The notes: generated by a model from the letters alone, not told the origin. A DNA stretch of 64,000 nt from Dactylis glomerata (GCA_007115705.1 QXEO01000821.1:2752682-2816681), one strand, 5' to 3'; positions 45,080 through 57,182 are shown, counted from the stretch's first letter. Program-made: numbers and translations.

Positions 45080-45864
45080 TAAATTGTCAAATATCAACCC
45101 AGAGCATCATAATTTGCAACCTGAAAACCTTTTTCTTCTTCTTTTGAACTGCCATCGAGGTTTATTCCCTCAACATTAGGCACCAACACGACACCAGGGT
45201 GCAGTGGCACCGCCGCTTCATACATATGTAGATGTCATGCCACGTCAGGTCTGACCCTCATGCCGGTATTTGATCTAAGCAAATGTCACCAATCGAGTTT
45301 GTAAAAGTGGAGAAAATCGTAAGACCTCAAATTAAGCTAAATGTGACAAATTAAATTAACCCAATGCAAAACTCCCGAGGTTAGGGAACTTTTCTTGTTG
45401 ATTTAGCCGATTTTCCTTGCACTGTGACCCAACCACCTTGTGTATGCACCATCGGTTTGCGTACTATGCGCATCCCTCAATTCTTGTTCGGAGTATGTTG
45501 AGAAAGAGAGGAGGTGTGTACACAAACTCTTATTCAAACGATTGTCGTACCGCCTGATAAATTCTTGATGGTAGACCACACTTGTCAATGAAAACAATAT
45601 CCCGACTCCGTTGTACCACGATGTGAAAGGTGGGCCCGACTCCACTATACCACGACACACTATATCTTCTTGGAAACATTTAACACAGCGTTTTTTTTTT
45701 CAAAACACAAAGCATTTGCAAACGTAATTTGTTCTCACAAATATCACATAGTTATTCATAAGCAACACATTTATGCATAAAACTTAAGTATTCTCATAAT
45801 TATACCAAAAAATATAACTCGTATTTTTAGATAAGCACTGTACTGTACACACATTTATCTTCTA
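45080..45864. other. Intergenic, nothing recognised
   Basis: No ORF with protein character and no complete repeat seen. The ORF at 45403-45660 is unsupported. Confidence 0.3.
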
Positions 45865-45983
45865 ATCCCTCCGACCACTAATACATGTCTCTACATGGAT
45901 GAGTGTCTAGATACATCCATGGAGACAGGCTATGTCTAGATACATCCTTGTAAAGATAGTTATTAGTGGTCGGAGGGAGGGAG
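45865..45983. mobile_element. Stowaway MITE (119 bp)
   Basis: Perfect 17-bp ends CCCTCCGACCACTAATA / TATTAGTGGTCGGAGGG with TA at 45863-45864 and 45984-45985. Typical Tc1/Mariner-derived MITE of grasses. Confidence 0.85.
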
Positions 45984-46879
45984 TAGTCGATTAGAGTTAG
46001 TAGAATTGACCAAGTTACAATCGGCCAACAGCTGGCTGGTGATCTGAATTTCAATCCCACATCCTGATCTCTACTAATAATATTGCTAGAGGTATGGTCC
46101 GTGGCTCGCAAGTACGCTTTCAATTCACCTAAATACGCTTTCGTCCAATAAAATTACCCACCACTGCCATCCATAAGTCAAAATAACGGCTCAAACAAAA
46201 AACAGCCATCCTCCTCGCTGGCGGCGGAGGCCTCCTCAATCCTCTTACCACCGGGTCTTTGGACGGGCCGGCACTATGGCGGCGTGATGGTCACGTCTGT
46301 GAAAGGTGCTCCTGGATAGTTGCATAGTGAAGGTGCCCGTGGAAGGTAGCATGGTGATGGAAGTGTCTAGCGGTGGAGATCAACGATTTTGCGAAACATT
46401 AAATCGAGAGCAGAGCGAATGCTAGGCTCGAACAGAGAAGGCGAGAGAGAAGGGGATCGGATCCTCGGCTGAGGACAGTGGCCTGTCGGCGAGAACGTGG
46501 CCGAGGCCGCCATTGTTGTATGCTCAGGCATGCGGCAAAATGATCGCTCGATCGATTAGGCCAAGGAGATGAGCACCTGTTTGGATCGGCAAAGCAACCA
46601 GGTCATGGCGTCCATGGTCTCCCTTGTTCCTTTTTTTCTAAACGGCAAGGTCACGCCCGAGATTTCAGTACCAGGACAGTACTCCCAAACGAACAACCCG
46701 ATCAAAATTCTTGATGCAGTATCTCCAAACCTGAATACACAATGAAAGTCTGACCGCTACTTTAATTGACAGGAAGGTAAACGATATTTCAGTAGCAGGA
46801 TACTACTCGCAAGTCCAAAATGAACGACCCGATCAAAATTCTCTTTGGTAAACACCGATCTGCACTCAATGTTTATTCC

Positions 46880-47390
46880 TAAGTTTTTTCTCTCTACTTG
46901 CCAATAAATCAGATAATGATTGAACAACACACCGGCCCGGAAAAGCTTATTGGTTTTCAGTATCCTTTTCTTGATGCAGTATCTTCAAACCTGAATAAAC
47001 AGTGGAAGTTACTGACTGCTACTTTAATTGACAGTAAGGCGATGTTAGTGCCTTTGGTTTTCCATGGACTCTCGCTGGATTTTCTTTATTGAAGATTTTA
47101 AGATGCAATCGAATGATTCATAGACTGAAAAAGTAAGAGATGCCAAGGTTGAGCTTCTTATGGATTTCATATATTCAGGTCCATTTGATGAGTTCAATCA
47201 GTACATTAATCAAGTTAAAATTAATCCAATAAGTTTGCTGAATGTCTTTGGAGATCAAACCTGAGCGGTTGTCAGATGCCCTTTTCAAGAGGGCTCAACA
47301 TGGCCTGATGGCCAGTACTCATGCAATATTTCAAACACTATTGTCGACGTGATGCCATCAAGATATGAGTTTTCAGTTGTCCAGTGATTG
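46880..47390 (+). pseudogene. Captured gene fragment inside the outer Helitron
   Basis: An open stretch (QIMIEQHTGPEKLIGFQYPF, then FLDAVSSNLNKQWKLLTATL) is followed by other broken frames (PFDEFNQYINQVKINPISLL). About 65 bases around CTTGATGCAGTATCT…CTTTAATTGACAG occur twice (46710-46774 and 46972-47034), so part of it is duplicated. The parent gene is not recognised. Helitrons commonly pick up exons. Confidence 0.35.
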
Positions 47391-47699
47391 ACACGATAAA
47401 ATGCGAAGCAGATGTACACATGTTAAGATTCTTATAATAAATGAGGTATTAACGCCTGCAGCTAAACATAAATTGTAGAAAGAAGATGTTAATATGTTCG
47501 GAAGAAGATGATAATATGTTTCCTGGATTGCCATGTACGAGATTGCAGTATTTAAGCGCATTAGCGATATGCATATGACAAAAAGGGCAGTGGAGTGAAG
47601 CAGATCCAAAGGCTCTTGCCACAGTAACGCAACCTGCATAATCTACATATATAATGGCAAACTCTTTTAGCCTCTTCCTAGACATGCCACGTCATGTGA

Positions 47700-47945
47700 G
47701 CACTATTCATAGTGCACATGAACAGTGCCTTCTTTTTAAACCATTGGATCAAGATCTAGCGGTTTAGAATAGCAGCGGCATGAGCAGTAACTATATGAAC
47801 AGTAACACATGAACAGTAAGTGGCGTGAACAGTACTGCACGAACAGTACTGGCGTGAACCGTAATTGGCACGAAAAGTAGCGGCATGAACAGTAATTGTG
47901 ATTGGCATAAACCGTAGTTGTATGAACAGTGCCTCTTGGTGCGGT
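47700..47945 (+). repeat. Degenerate tandem array of GAACAGTA units
   Basis: About a dozen irregular units of the form (C/G)(A/G)TGAACAGTA(A/C) spaced 14-25 bases (e.g. ATGAACAGTAAC, GTGAACAGTACTG, ATGAACAGTAATT), close to the inner Helitron 5' end. The left end also has a palindrome-like ACTATTCATAGTGCACATGAACAGT. Confidence 0.7.
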
Positions 47946-48159
47946 GGCCGTTAGATTTCGATCCTACACTTCAACCCTAAGTGTAATTCACTTCGACAGT
48001 AATTTCAACGGTAACTATCTAATAGTTATTTTCAATTGCAATTTCTCGACAGCAATTCTTCTCTCATTAGACTTTCCCACATATCTATTCAACCGCAGTA
48101 ATTCTTCAGTAGTAGTTTTTTAGCGACTCTTAATTCTTCAAAGCCAATTTTTGTAGCAG

Positions 48160-49200
48160 TATTTCTTCAACGCTGCAGGAATAATTCTTTGACAAAATTA
48201 CTTAATCCCAACTATAATTCACCTGTAGTAATTTTGACAATAATTACGTAATAGTTTTTTCAATGGTGCGCAATTTCTTGACGGCAATTTATCAACGTTA
48301 TTTTTCCATTGGTACAAGAGCGGTAATTATTTTTTGAACTTAGAGTGGTAATTGTTCGACATGAATTACCCTCACAACTCTTCAACAGTAATTGCCTTCT
48401 TATGCAGTACTCCCTCCGGTCGGAAATAAGTGCTGCTGACTTAGTATAAACTTTATAGGAAATGGTAATTCTTCGACAAAATTATTCAACCCCAACTATA
48501 ATCCACCTATAGTAATTTAAGCGATAATTATCTAATAGTAAGTTCTCAATGGTGCGCAATTTCTTGACGACAATTTATCAACATTACAAGAGTGGCAAGT
48601 ATTTAACATGAATTTTACACACAACTATTCAATGGTAATTGACTTTCTCTGCGGTAATTATTTGATATGAATTTCCCTCACAACTCTTCAACAACAACCG
48701 CCTTCTTATGTAGTAGAAGTTTTGCTGCGATAACTTAAAAGGCTTCACTTTTAACCCTCACCATTTAAATGGTAAATATGAACGGCCAAAAAACACACTC
48801 TAACCACTCACTGCAAATAGAAGATTACTTATTTTTCAACGGCAATTTCTCGACAGCAATTCTTGCTTAATAAAAATTTTCCACGTAACTATTCAACCAC
48901 AGTAATTCTCGAACCGTAGTTCTTCAATGACGCTTAATTCTTTGAAGACAATTTTGTAGCAGTATTTCTTCAACGGTGTGGGAACAGTAATTCTTTGACA
49001 AAATTTTCAACCCCAACTATAATCCACCTATAGTAATTATCTGACAGTAAATCTAGCGATAATTATCTAATAGTAAGTTCTCAATGCAGCGCAATTTCTT
49101 GATGGCAATTTATCAACATTATTTTTCTATCGGTACAAGAACGGAAGTATTTAACATGAATTTCGCACACAACTATTCAATGGTAACTTTCTTTCTCTAT
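48160..49200 (+). repeat. Three diverged direct repeats in the inner Helitron
   Basis: The block AATTCTTTGACAAAATT…CAACTATAATYCACC…GCGCAATTTCTTGA…AATTTATCAAC recurs at about 48170-48340, 48463-48640 and 48983-49180. Copies 2 and 3 are closer to each other than to copy 1. Non-coding. Confidence 0.65.
48409..48456. mobile_element. One-ended Stowaway fragment
   Basis: TACTCCCTCCGGTCGGAAAT is the typical left end of a grass Stowaway/Mariner MITE, with no matching right end nearby. Confidence 0.45.
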
Positions 49201-50499
49201 AGCACAAGTTTTTCTGTGGTAACTTTCAGAAGGCTTTTCTTTTAACCTTCACCATTTAAATGGTAAATATGCGATGACCAAAAAACAAACCCTAACCAAT
49301 AACTACTTCTACTATAAGATTGGCACGACGGGCACAAAATTTTCATTTAGGCTTCTCCAATTAAAAGGTAGATATGAAATTGGTCAAAAGACGCACTCAA
49401 AAGAAAATTGGGATTCTCCTACGGCAAATTTGAGAAGACTTTTATTTTAAGCTTCAATTGTTGAAAGGTAGGTAGCCAAAGGCTAAAAAAAGAACACTCC
49501 AAATAAGTAAATACTTTAACCCATGTAATTCACTGCACCGGTAATTTTGGCTATAATTATCTGATAGTAATTTTTCAACGGGGCATCAACAAGTACACTA
49601 TAAATAAATAATAATCTACTAAAAATAACACCACGGGCGCGGCGTGCCGCCGCGGCAAATTTCCTAGTTCCTAACAACGGCCAAGCCTTGCCACCACGTG
49701 ACGTTCTGCTATTTAGGCCTCCATGATAGAGCAGCAAGCTCCACCTTCTATGCCACTACTCATAGCCTACATTACTGAGGTATTTTTGTTTTCTGGTGTT
49801 TCTGGTCTGAGTTAATAGCAAGCATCTTCAGAAAATAAGTCATATAGTTGATACTACAATACTCAAAGAATACTGTAATATGATAACTATGGTAGTAATA
49901 AAATATTAGCATAAATTGTTGTGCATCTAGAAATAATTCTCTCTCTTGTCCTATCATAAAAAATGAGGATCAAGATAAGATTTATATATACAATCATTTA
50001 TGCTATAAATGAATTTCTATCCCGTAGCAATGCACGGGTAAATTTTCTAGTCTAGTATATTCATATATCCGCCATAGAAAAAGAGGACATCCGGCCAAGC
50101 GATCGACCATCCTCCCACACACAAGACAAGCCGTTGTGCGCATGCAAAATGAGCAGTGCCTCCGAGCTCAAATCTGGAACCCAATAGTCGGCAGATGCAA
50201 CCAACCATTTGCAGAATTGTTCCGAAGGAAAGAAAAAACTCTCCATGGACCACAATGTCTAGCTTCTACCACCGCAACCATATCATTTCCACTTCCTAGA
50301 TAATCCTTCTACATAATCGCGAGCTGAGCGACATGAATAAATCCATACTTTCCATTGCATGGTTTTCCATTACTTAATAAGAAAACACAAACAGAAAAAA
50401 AAATAGTCGAGCAACCATGGTCTTCAACAGCCTTGTTCAGAGAGCGGAGCGTTAGTAAAGCATAAAAGTTGTAATTCAGCAGCAGCAAATTATCAGAAC

Positions 50500-53210
50500 T
50501 CATTCATCTTTTGCCAAAGAGGTATCTGCTGCCTGCAAATAAAAAACAATTGCCACTGTCGGATTAAATGCCTTGGTGAACATATTGCGCAAACAATACC
50601 ACATAGAACATGCAGTTTTCCGGTACCTTGTTGGGCATAATGAAATCCACTACAGCGCTTGAAAGTTCTTTACGATGTGCAGTGTAGCAGTGATTTGCTC
50701 CCTCAATGACCCTGAGTTTGTGATTCGGTATATGCTTCGCAAACTCGTATGCATCTTCCACAGGAATGAGCTCATCAGCTGAACCATGAACTGTGAAGAA
50801 GCTGAACAAAGACAGTAAAATTAATTGGAAATTTGCAACAGGTGGTTTATAGCACAATATCAAAACCTTTGCGCAAATGCACAAGATATTTTTTATTTTC
50901 AATCCTGTGAATGTGTTGGAACGACTACTTTACTTAAGGTAAATGCAGCATGTTGGTGCCACGTGGTGCCGCTTGTTTCAGTTGGTAGCTCGAATATAAG
51001 GGTAATGATGCCTAAACTAGTTTCTGACCTGCATTCTTTGCTGATGGAAAGGCTAGTTGCACGCATATCGATATTTATTCTTTCCATCAAGCTGTCTTTT
51101 GTTACCCTGTATAAAACCTTTCCTACATTGCAACCAACATATAGTCAATATGACTATGAAAGACAAGTATAGCATATGGAATTGTTTCAGAAAGTAGCTT
51201 CAAGCAGGTAAATGCTCATCACATTCATTACCTGACTTGCCTGTGACGTCAATGTAACCTTCCTTGTTTATCCTGTCAATAAAATCTTTCCCTAGGCGTT
51301 CTTCAATGCCTTTCTCTAAATAAAATCGGCCAGACAAGTTGACAACCGTGCGGACATTGTCATACAGGGAAGCATACAGAACAACCACATCTCCTCCTGG
51401 ATAACAGAAAATGCAATTCGATGGCTAAATTTTCTGAATTTTGATTTAAATGTGCAATGTAAAATATGGTACCCGTTGAAAGGATATCTATTTTGTTAGG
51501 CAAGAGATCTATTTACTTATGATGATATAAGAGTATGATCTATTAGGTAATTAGGGAGCCTATTCTCAGGGGCCAACTTGTACTCCAAATGAATTATACA
51601 AGCAGTGAGAATAAACATGGCCAACTAATCTTCTCTCCCTCTCATCCCTGACAACATGGCCAGCTGGCCTTTAGTTTTCGGAGCAGTACTCCCGGTTTTG
51701 TCAAGTTCATTGGTCTTTGGACGGCTATCAGGTTTAGCATGTCACAAATGAACAAATAGAACACTTATGGAAAACGTATTGTGGTTATCTTAACTATTAT
51801 GGAATTTCATGACATTTGCTAGTAATGGACATGTGAGCAAAAGTAGAAGTAGGATACAAACAGAGCAATATACTGGATGAAATATGTTCGACATATTTGA
51901 TGGGGCAGCAGTCTAGGATGCACAAAAGGAATATGTTTTTTAGCCAAAGAATAAGGACATCAAATAAATTATACAGATAGCGCCAGCATCACAAAACAAT
52001 AGATGTGACACCCCAGTTTTGATGTTTATGCACTAGGACCCGTAAAGGCAAGAATATCTCTATGGCTCTACCATTTTAACTCCTACATACACTGTCTGAC
52101 CAATTTGTTGAACTAAACAACTCTTCCACCTTCTACTTACACAAATTCAGTTAAACCAATTAACGACAGCAATAATAAACACAACTACACGAAACAAACA
52201 ATATATATCACGTACCCTTGCTGTGACCAACAATAGCTGTGACATCATACTTGTCCTGATTAAGATATGAGACAACAGAATGCAAGTCATCAGCCTCTTT
52301 CAGGTAGTTGCCGTACTGGAATTCGCCTTCACTTTCTCTGAAATCGTTCAAAGGCATAGTCCGAATGAGGTTATGAACCATGCACGTTTATTTGAACTTA
52401 AGTTGCATAGTTAAAACAATGTATCAAGAAACAGATATGAAAAATTATTGTATGAATTTACTTGTCCATGAGAAAATTGTAGGTCAAACAGTTAAGTGAC
52501 ATCTGAAGCTCAAAGTAAAAACACACATGAATCTCAACTCATTTAGTTGTAAGACTACCTTTAGACAAGATAATATTGCGAGCAACTTACCCGTTTCCAC
52601 TGAAATCAAAGCGAAAGATACTAACTCTTGTTTCGTTATTGCATCTGCTAGATCAACAATGACGCCACTCTTCTGCAAACAAGCATTAAACTCCATTATA
52701 CAGGTGACAGAATTTATTGCTACGACAGTTTAATTCTGAAGACCATCAGCCAGATTTCTTGTGGTGGTGGCACATGTGTATACCTTGGAGGCCGTAAAGC
52801 CATGACACAAGACTACAATCTTGTTTGAACCCGTTTGATGCAGTATCCCCACAAGTTTCTCTCCATGCTTGTTTGCTATGACTATCCTGTGTTTTGTAGC
52901 ACCTGTTTCAGAAACCACATACAGTCAACAATTTGGTAAAACAATCACAAAAGCCTTCGGTTTTTCACTTTTTCTGACGATCTGGGCATTTGTTCACAGT
53001 AGCACAGGAACGCATCTCATCCCAAGATCGTGCTGTTGCAGATTGAGATGGCCTTAGGATTATCTGCGTGAGGATTCACTATGATCTCAGATTTGATGTA
53101 CGGTCAAGTTGTGAACCTCTAATTCACGCAGGTACAACAGGGTGGGATGGAGAAACGGGCTTACGGGGGTCGGAAGCAGGCTGGGAGGAAGCAGACTGCG
53201 GCTGCGCCAT
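50500..53210 (-). pseudogene. Alpha/beta-hydrolase copy B, frameshifted in exon 3
   Basis: Exons (minus) by alignment with copy A: 53210-53165, 52902-52784, 52672-52591, 52337-52216, 51396-51232, 51122-51029, 50801-50627, 50532-50500. Every splice site is kept and all exon lengths agree (exon 2 is one codon longer), except exon 3: 82 bases instead of 83. A base is missing in CAAGAGTTAG (copy A CAAGGAATTAG, ~52627). The shifted frame meets a stop early in exon 4. Downstream, GHSKG, GSADELIPVEDA and GANHCYTAHR are still intact, so the break is recent or a sequence error. An acceptor two bases downstream in exon 4 (CAGAG/AAAG) would restore the frame but not the FRFDFSGNG segment. Confidence 0.82.
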
Positions 53211-53360
53211 GGATGACGGCTGCGGGCGGCGGCGTACTCGTGCGGCAGTTGACATGCGAGGAACCCTAGGCCGCTCGCGGTCGCCGGCTGCAGCACGAGC
53301 AGGAAGAAAGAGGGATTCGCTCGCAGGTAGAGGAATCGGAGGAGGCCGGCACGCAAGCCG

Positions 53361-53403
53361 TTGGATTGGGACTTTTTTTTTTGAGATATTGGATTGGGAC
53401 TTT
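53361..53403. other. 15-bp direct repeat around a poly-T remnant
   Basis: TTGGATTGGGACTTT occurs at 53361-53375 and again at 53389-53403, enclosing TTTTTTTGAGATA. It looks like a target duplication around a 13-base poly(A)-ending insertion on the minus strand (dead-on-arrival LINE/SINE product). Copy A has a single unduplicated site. Confidence 0.5.
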
Positions 53404-53619
53404 GCACGGTGTACATACACGTCATAAGTTTACAGGTGCCTCCTCCTACAGAGTTTTTTTTTGCGGGACAGATTTCCACTTACCCCCTACCCTTGTCTGC
53501 AAATTTCAATTTAGTCCACTTTTACTCTTTAAACTCCAAAAACTATTGTTTTATTAGTTACTTGACAGTTTTAAAATCATTCTAAAGAATGTGATGTAGA
53601 AATGCAGGATTATAGTTAT
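53404..53619. other. Spacer between copy B flank and the LINE
   Basis: AT-rich, with a TTTTTTTTTGCGGGACAG motif (53455-53472) of the kind often found at edges of small cereal repeats. No gene. Confidence 0.3.
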
Positions 53620-55764
53620 CCATGCCCATGCCTCGGAGAGGAGAAGGGTGAATAAGATCAAGAAATTGAAGAGAGATGGTGGAGGAGTAGTGGTGAGGGA
53701 GGAAGAAATAGGACCTTTCATCACTAACTTCTACAAAAGTTTGTTAATGTCTTCTGCAGGCGATATAAATGATGATATCCTCCAGTATGTGCCACAGTCG
53801 GTGTCTATACCGATGAATGAGACCCTAAGTATGTCGTACACAGCGGAGGAAGTTAGAAAAGCCCTAGATTCCATTGGTGACCTCAAGGCGCCGGGTCCTG
53901 ACGGAATGCCAGCTATATTCTACAAGAAATTTTGGCATATCCTTGGGGAGAAAGTGCAAACTGAGGTACTAGCGGTACTCAATGGTGGAGATATGCCTGT
54001 TGGATGGAATGAGACAACCATTGTCTTGATCCCAAAGGTGAAAAACCCGGAGAAGCTTACAGAATATTGGCCAATTAGCCTCTGTAATGTCATCTATAAA
54101 TTGATATCAAAGGTTCTAGCAAACAGGTTGAAATGTTTGCTACCTGACATTATCTCCCCCACTCAGTCAGCCTTTGTTCCAGGGCGCATGATTACGGATA
54201 ATGTGCTGCTAGCCTATGAATTTACACATCAGATGCTTTCGAGAAAGGGAGGAAGGGAAGGTCTAGTGGCGGTGAAGCTAGATATGAGTAAAGCGTACGA
54301 CATGGGTTGAATGGTTGTTTCTGGAGAAGATGATGAAGCAGATGGGTTTTAATGATCAATGGTTGAGTTTAATCATGAAATGTGTGAAGTCAGTATCCTA
54401 TCGAGTTAAAGTGAATGGAAAGTTAACTGAGGCTTTCAAACCTGAGCGAGGTCTCCGACAAGGGGATCCTCTACCGCCGTATCTTTTTATCCTTTGTGCC
54501 GAGGCTTTCTCTGCCATGCTCAAGCAGGCCGAGGTGAATGGCACTTTGGAAGGGATCCAAATCTGTCCTACAGCGCCGAGGGTAAACTACCTCTTCTTCG
54601 CAGATGACTCGCTCATTATTATGAAGGCAACGGCAGCAAGTGCGAATTGTTTGAAAGATATTCTGGCACTCTATGAGTCTCAATCAGGTCAAATGATAAA
54701 CAAGGACAAAAGTTCAGCGTTCTTCAGTAAGGGTACTAGACACCGAACAAAGAGAGTAGTGCTAAATATACTTGGGATACCAAGGGAGTCTTTGAACCAA
54801 AGATACCTTGGGCTTCCGATTCATCTGGGTGCTTCAAAAATGAAAGAGTTTGAATATATCAAGGAGAAGATATGGAGGCGTATTCAGGGATGGAAGGAGA
54901 AATTGCTTTCAAGGGCGGGTAAAGAAGTCCTAATAAAGGCAATCGCATAGGCTATCCCTACCTATGCGATGTCTGTCTTTGATCTAACGAAACAATTATG
55001 TGAAGAGATCAACGCAATGATTTGCCGGTACTGGTGGGATCAGCAGGAGGGAAAGAAGAATTGTCATTGGCTTAGTTGGGACAAGCTCTTGAGTAACAAA
55101 GCGGCTGGTGGACTTGGCTTTCGTGATCTGCATATCCTCAATCTCGCGATGCTAGCGAGACAGAGTTGGCGGCTGCTGAAATACCCTGACTCTCTTTGTG
55201 CCAAGGTTCTCAAAGCAAAATATTTTCCGGAATGCTCGGTTCTTGAGGCCAAGCCTAAGCAAGGTATGTCCTATACATGGCGAAGTATCCTAAAGGGTTG
55301 CTCACTATTGAAAGAGGGCATCGTTTGGAGAGTCGGAAATGGGGATAATATTGCTGTCTGGGAGGATCCTTGGCTAACGAGAGGCTCTACTCGGCGACCT
55401 AGCTCAGTCAGGGGCCAGTCCATTGTGACTCGGGTTAGTGAGCTCATCAATCCAGTGACGGATCAGTGGGATGAAGAACTACTGTTTGATCATTTCAACC
55501 CAGATGATGTGAAGGAGATCTTGATGATCCCTATCCCCCCTGACATGGAGGATCCAATAGCATGGCACTATGAAAGCAAAGGTAATTTCACTGTTAAATT
55601 GACTTATCACCTCGGTGTCAGCTTGAGAGACAGTCGTCTTCATAGAGATGGAGAACCATCCACAAATGCTGCATGTCAGAACTCGATTTGGAAGGACCTT
55701 TGGAATCTGAAACTTCCAGGCAAGGTGCTTGTTTTCCTTTGGCGTTTGACGCATAATAGCCTCC
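53620..55764 (+). pseudogene. 5'-truncated LINE reverse transcriptase (L1-type), decayed
   Basis: It starts within ORF2 (HAHASERRRVNKIKKLKRDG) and covers most of the reverse transcriptase: DLKAPGPDGMPAIFYKKFW, TPTQSAFVPGRMITDN-type block, LDMSKAYD, GLRQGDPLPPYLF and the catalytic YLFFADDSL. It then continues into the LINE C-terminal zinc-binding region (GGLGFRDLHILNLAMLARQS, WKDLWNLKLPGKVLVFLWRL). One extra base at ~54302 shifts the frame after KAYD, and TAG at 54948-54950 (normally Gln) stops it again. The endonuclease domain is absent. The right end is cut by the Copia LTR at 55765. It is an inactive relic. Confidence 0.9.
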
Positions 55765-57063
55765 TGTAAGGGTCAATTGTCCCTAAGTGTGTTTTTGGTA
55801 ATTAATGACAATCCCTATGGACTAATATTCTCATTGAGCTTTTTATGAAGGAATTGTTCATATGAATTGCTTGAAGTCCATGTGTTGGATTCAAGGCTTG
55901 GATGCCATGAAGAGAATGATATATCTTAAGTATTGGCATCAAGATCATTGAATAGAAGAGATGAATCCAATATGATCAAGAAGAAGAAATAAATATGTTG
56001 TTCTTGTGTAGAACTCAAGTAATCCATGCTCTAGCCTATGTGCTAAGCGAAGGAGTCTCAAGATCTTGAGAGTTTGGTTACATGAGAAGAATTCAAGTTA
56101 TGGCTCTATGTCGAGGTCATGATGGTCTCATGAGTTGAGCAATGGTTGACCAAGACTTAGAGCATGCAATCAAATGAAGAATTCCCTATGCATCTTAAGA
56201 GAGATTCGATAGAGCATGAGTAGATACAAGGTTGACCAAGATGAAGAGAGAATAGTGGAATCAAGTATCTTCCCATGGGCTTACATCAAAAGAAGGATTC
56301 AATATGGCCCATGGGAGAATGAAATCAAATGATGTTCTTTATCAAGGTTGAGTTGTGAAAGTTCAAGATAAGAATCTCAAAAAGATCATATGTTTGAGGC
56401 TTGTCGTCCATTTTGTGATAATGGACTTGTGAAGATGAGTGTTAACAAAGCTATCCCATAATGGTTTATGGGGGAGCAAATTAAAGTCTTCACGAAGCAA
56501 CAATGATCAAGTGAAGCATTCCGGCTTGATGAGAGCATGAAGCATCATCATCAAGATCAAGCGGGATGCTCAAGGCAAAGGTATGTCCTTGCTAGGTTTT
56601 CCTTTTACCGGTCTCAAGGTGTTTATTGGGAGACCGGGTTATAGGATAGATAGCCGCACTATCAAGAGGGGCTTTCGGTTGGGTAACTTGATCACATCGT
56701 CATAGGGAGCTCAATCCTTTGCATACTTTGCATCTTCCTAGTTTGTTGCTTCTTGGTGTTTCTCCATGTGAGGTTCTTGTGCTTGTTGCTAGCTTTCCAA
56801 CAAGTCCAAGTTCATCGAAAACGGAATCCAAATGTATCTTCTATTGCGTTTTCGAGTTGAAGGGTTTTACCGGTTCTTCACTTTGGAAGGTTTCACACCT
56901 CTCCACATTTCGTATTTTTCCTCTTGACTTTTCTTGGTGTTTCTCTGCATAAAGTTGTAGTACTTTTTCTAAGCTTTTCAAAAAGTCCAAGTTTGCTAAA
57001 AACGGAGTTCGGATGCAAAAGTTATCGCGTTTTTTGTATGAGGGTTTTTGCAGTTTTCCAAAT

Positions 57064-57148
57064 CCGGAGCTGCTCCGGGCTCTGCTCCGGGCTGAGCAGT
57101 GCCGCTCCAGAGTGCCATCCGGAGCTGCTCCGGGCCCTGCTCCGGAGC
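57064..57148 (+). promoter_or_regulatory. Palindromic GC repeats upstream of the Copia TATA box
   Basis: CCGGAGC-T-GCTCCGG occurs exactly twice (57064-57078, 57119-57133), and a third palindrome GCTCCGGAGC is at 57139-57148. Extra TGCTCCGG/GCTCCAG half-sites lie between. The cluster lies 40-120 bases before the TATA box. Confidence 0.6.
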
Positions 57149-57182
57149 GCCCCGAAAACTCTGTAACGGGCAGTTTTCTTGC

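Larger units (their letters stand above)
47642..49667 (+). mobile_element. Inner Helitron nested in the outer one
   Basis: The 5' end TCTACATATATAATGGC follows an A. The 3' end has the GC-rich hairpin GGGCGCGGCGTGCCGCCGCG (49634-49653), then CTAG at 49664-49667, followed by T. The GC-rich hairpin in an AT-rich stretch is a typical grass Helitron end. Contents are non-coding: a GAACAGTA repeat array and three diverged ~170-bp repeats. Confidence 0.55.
46068..50050 (+). mobile_element. Outer Helitron (non-autonomous)
   Basis: The 5' end TCTCTACTAATAATATT follows an A. The 3' end has the hairpin CCCGT-AGCAATGC-ACGGG (~50022-50039), eight bases, then CTAG, with T following at 50051. This fits Helitron insertion between A and T and a well-known grass Helitron 3' terminus. 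No RepHel frame is present. It carries host-like segments (46200-47640), including an open stretch at 46898-47092, and a second Helitron. It separates the two hydrolase copies. Confidence 0.6.
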
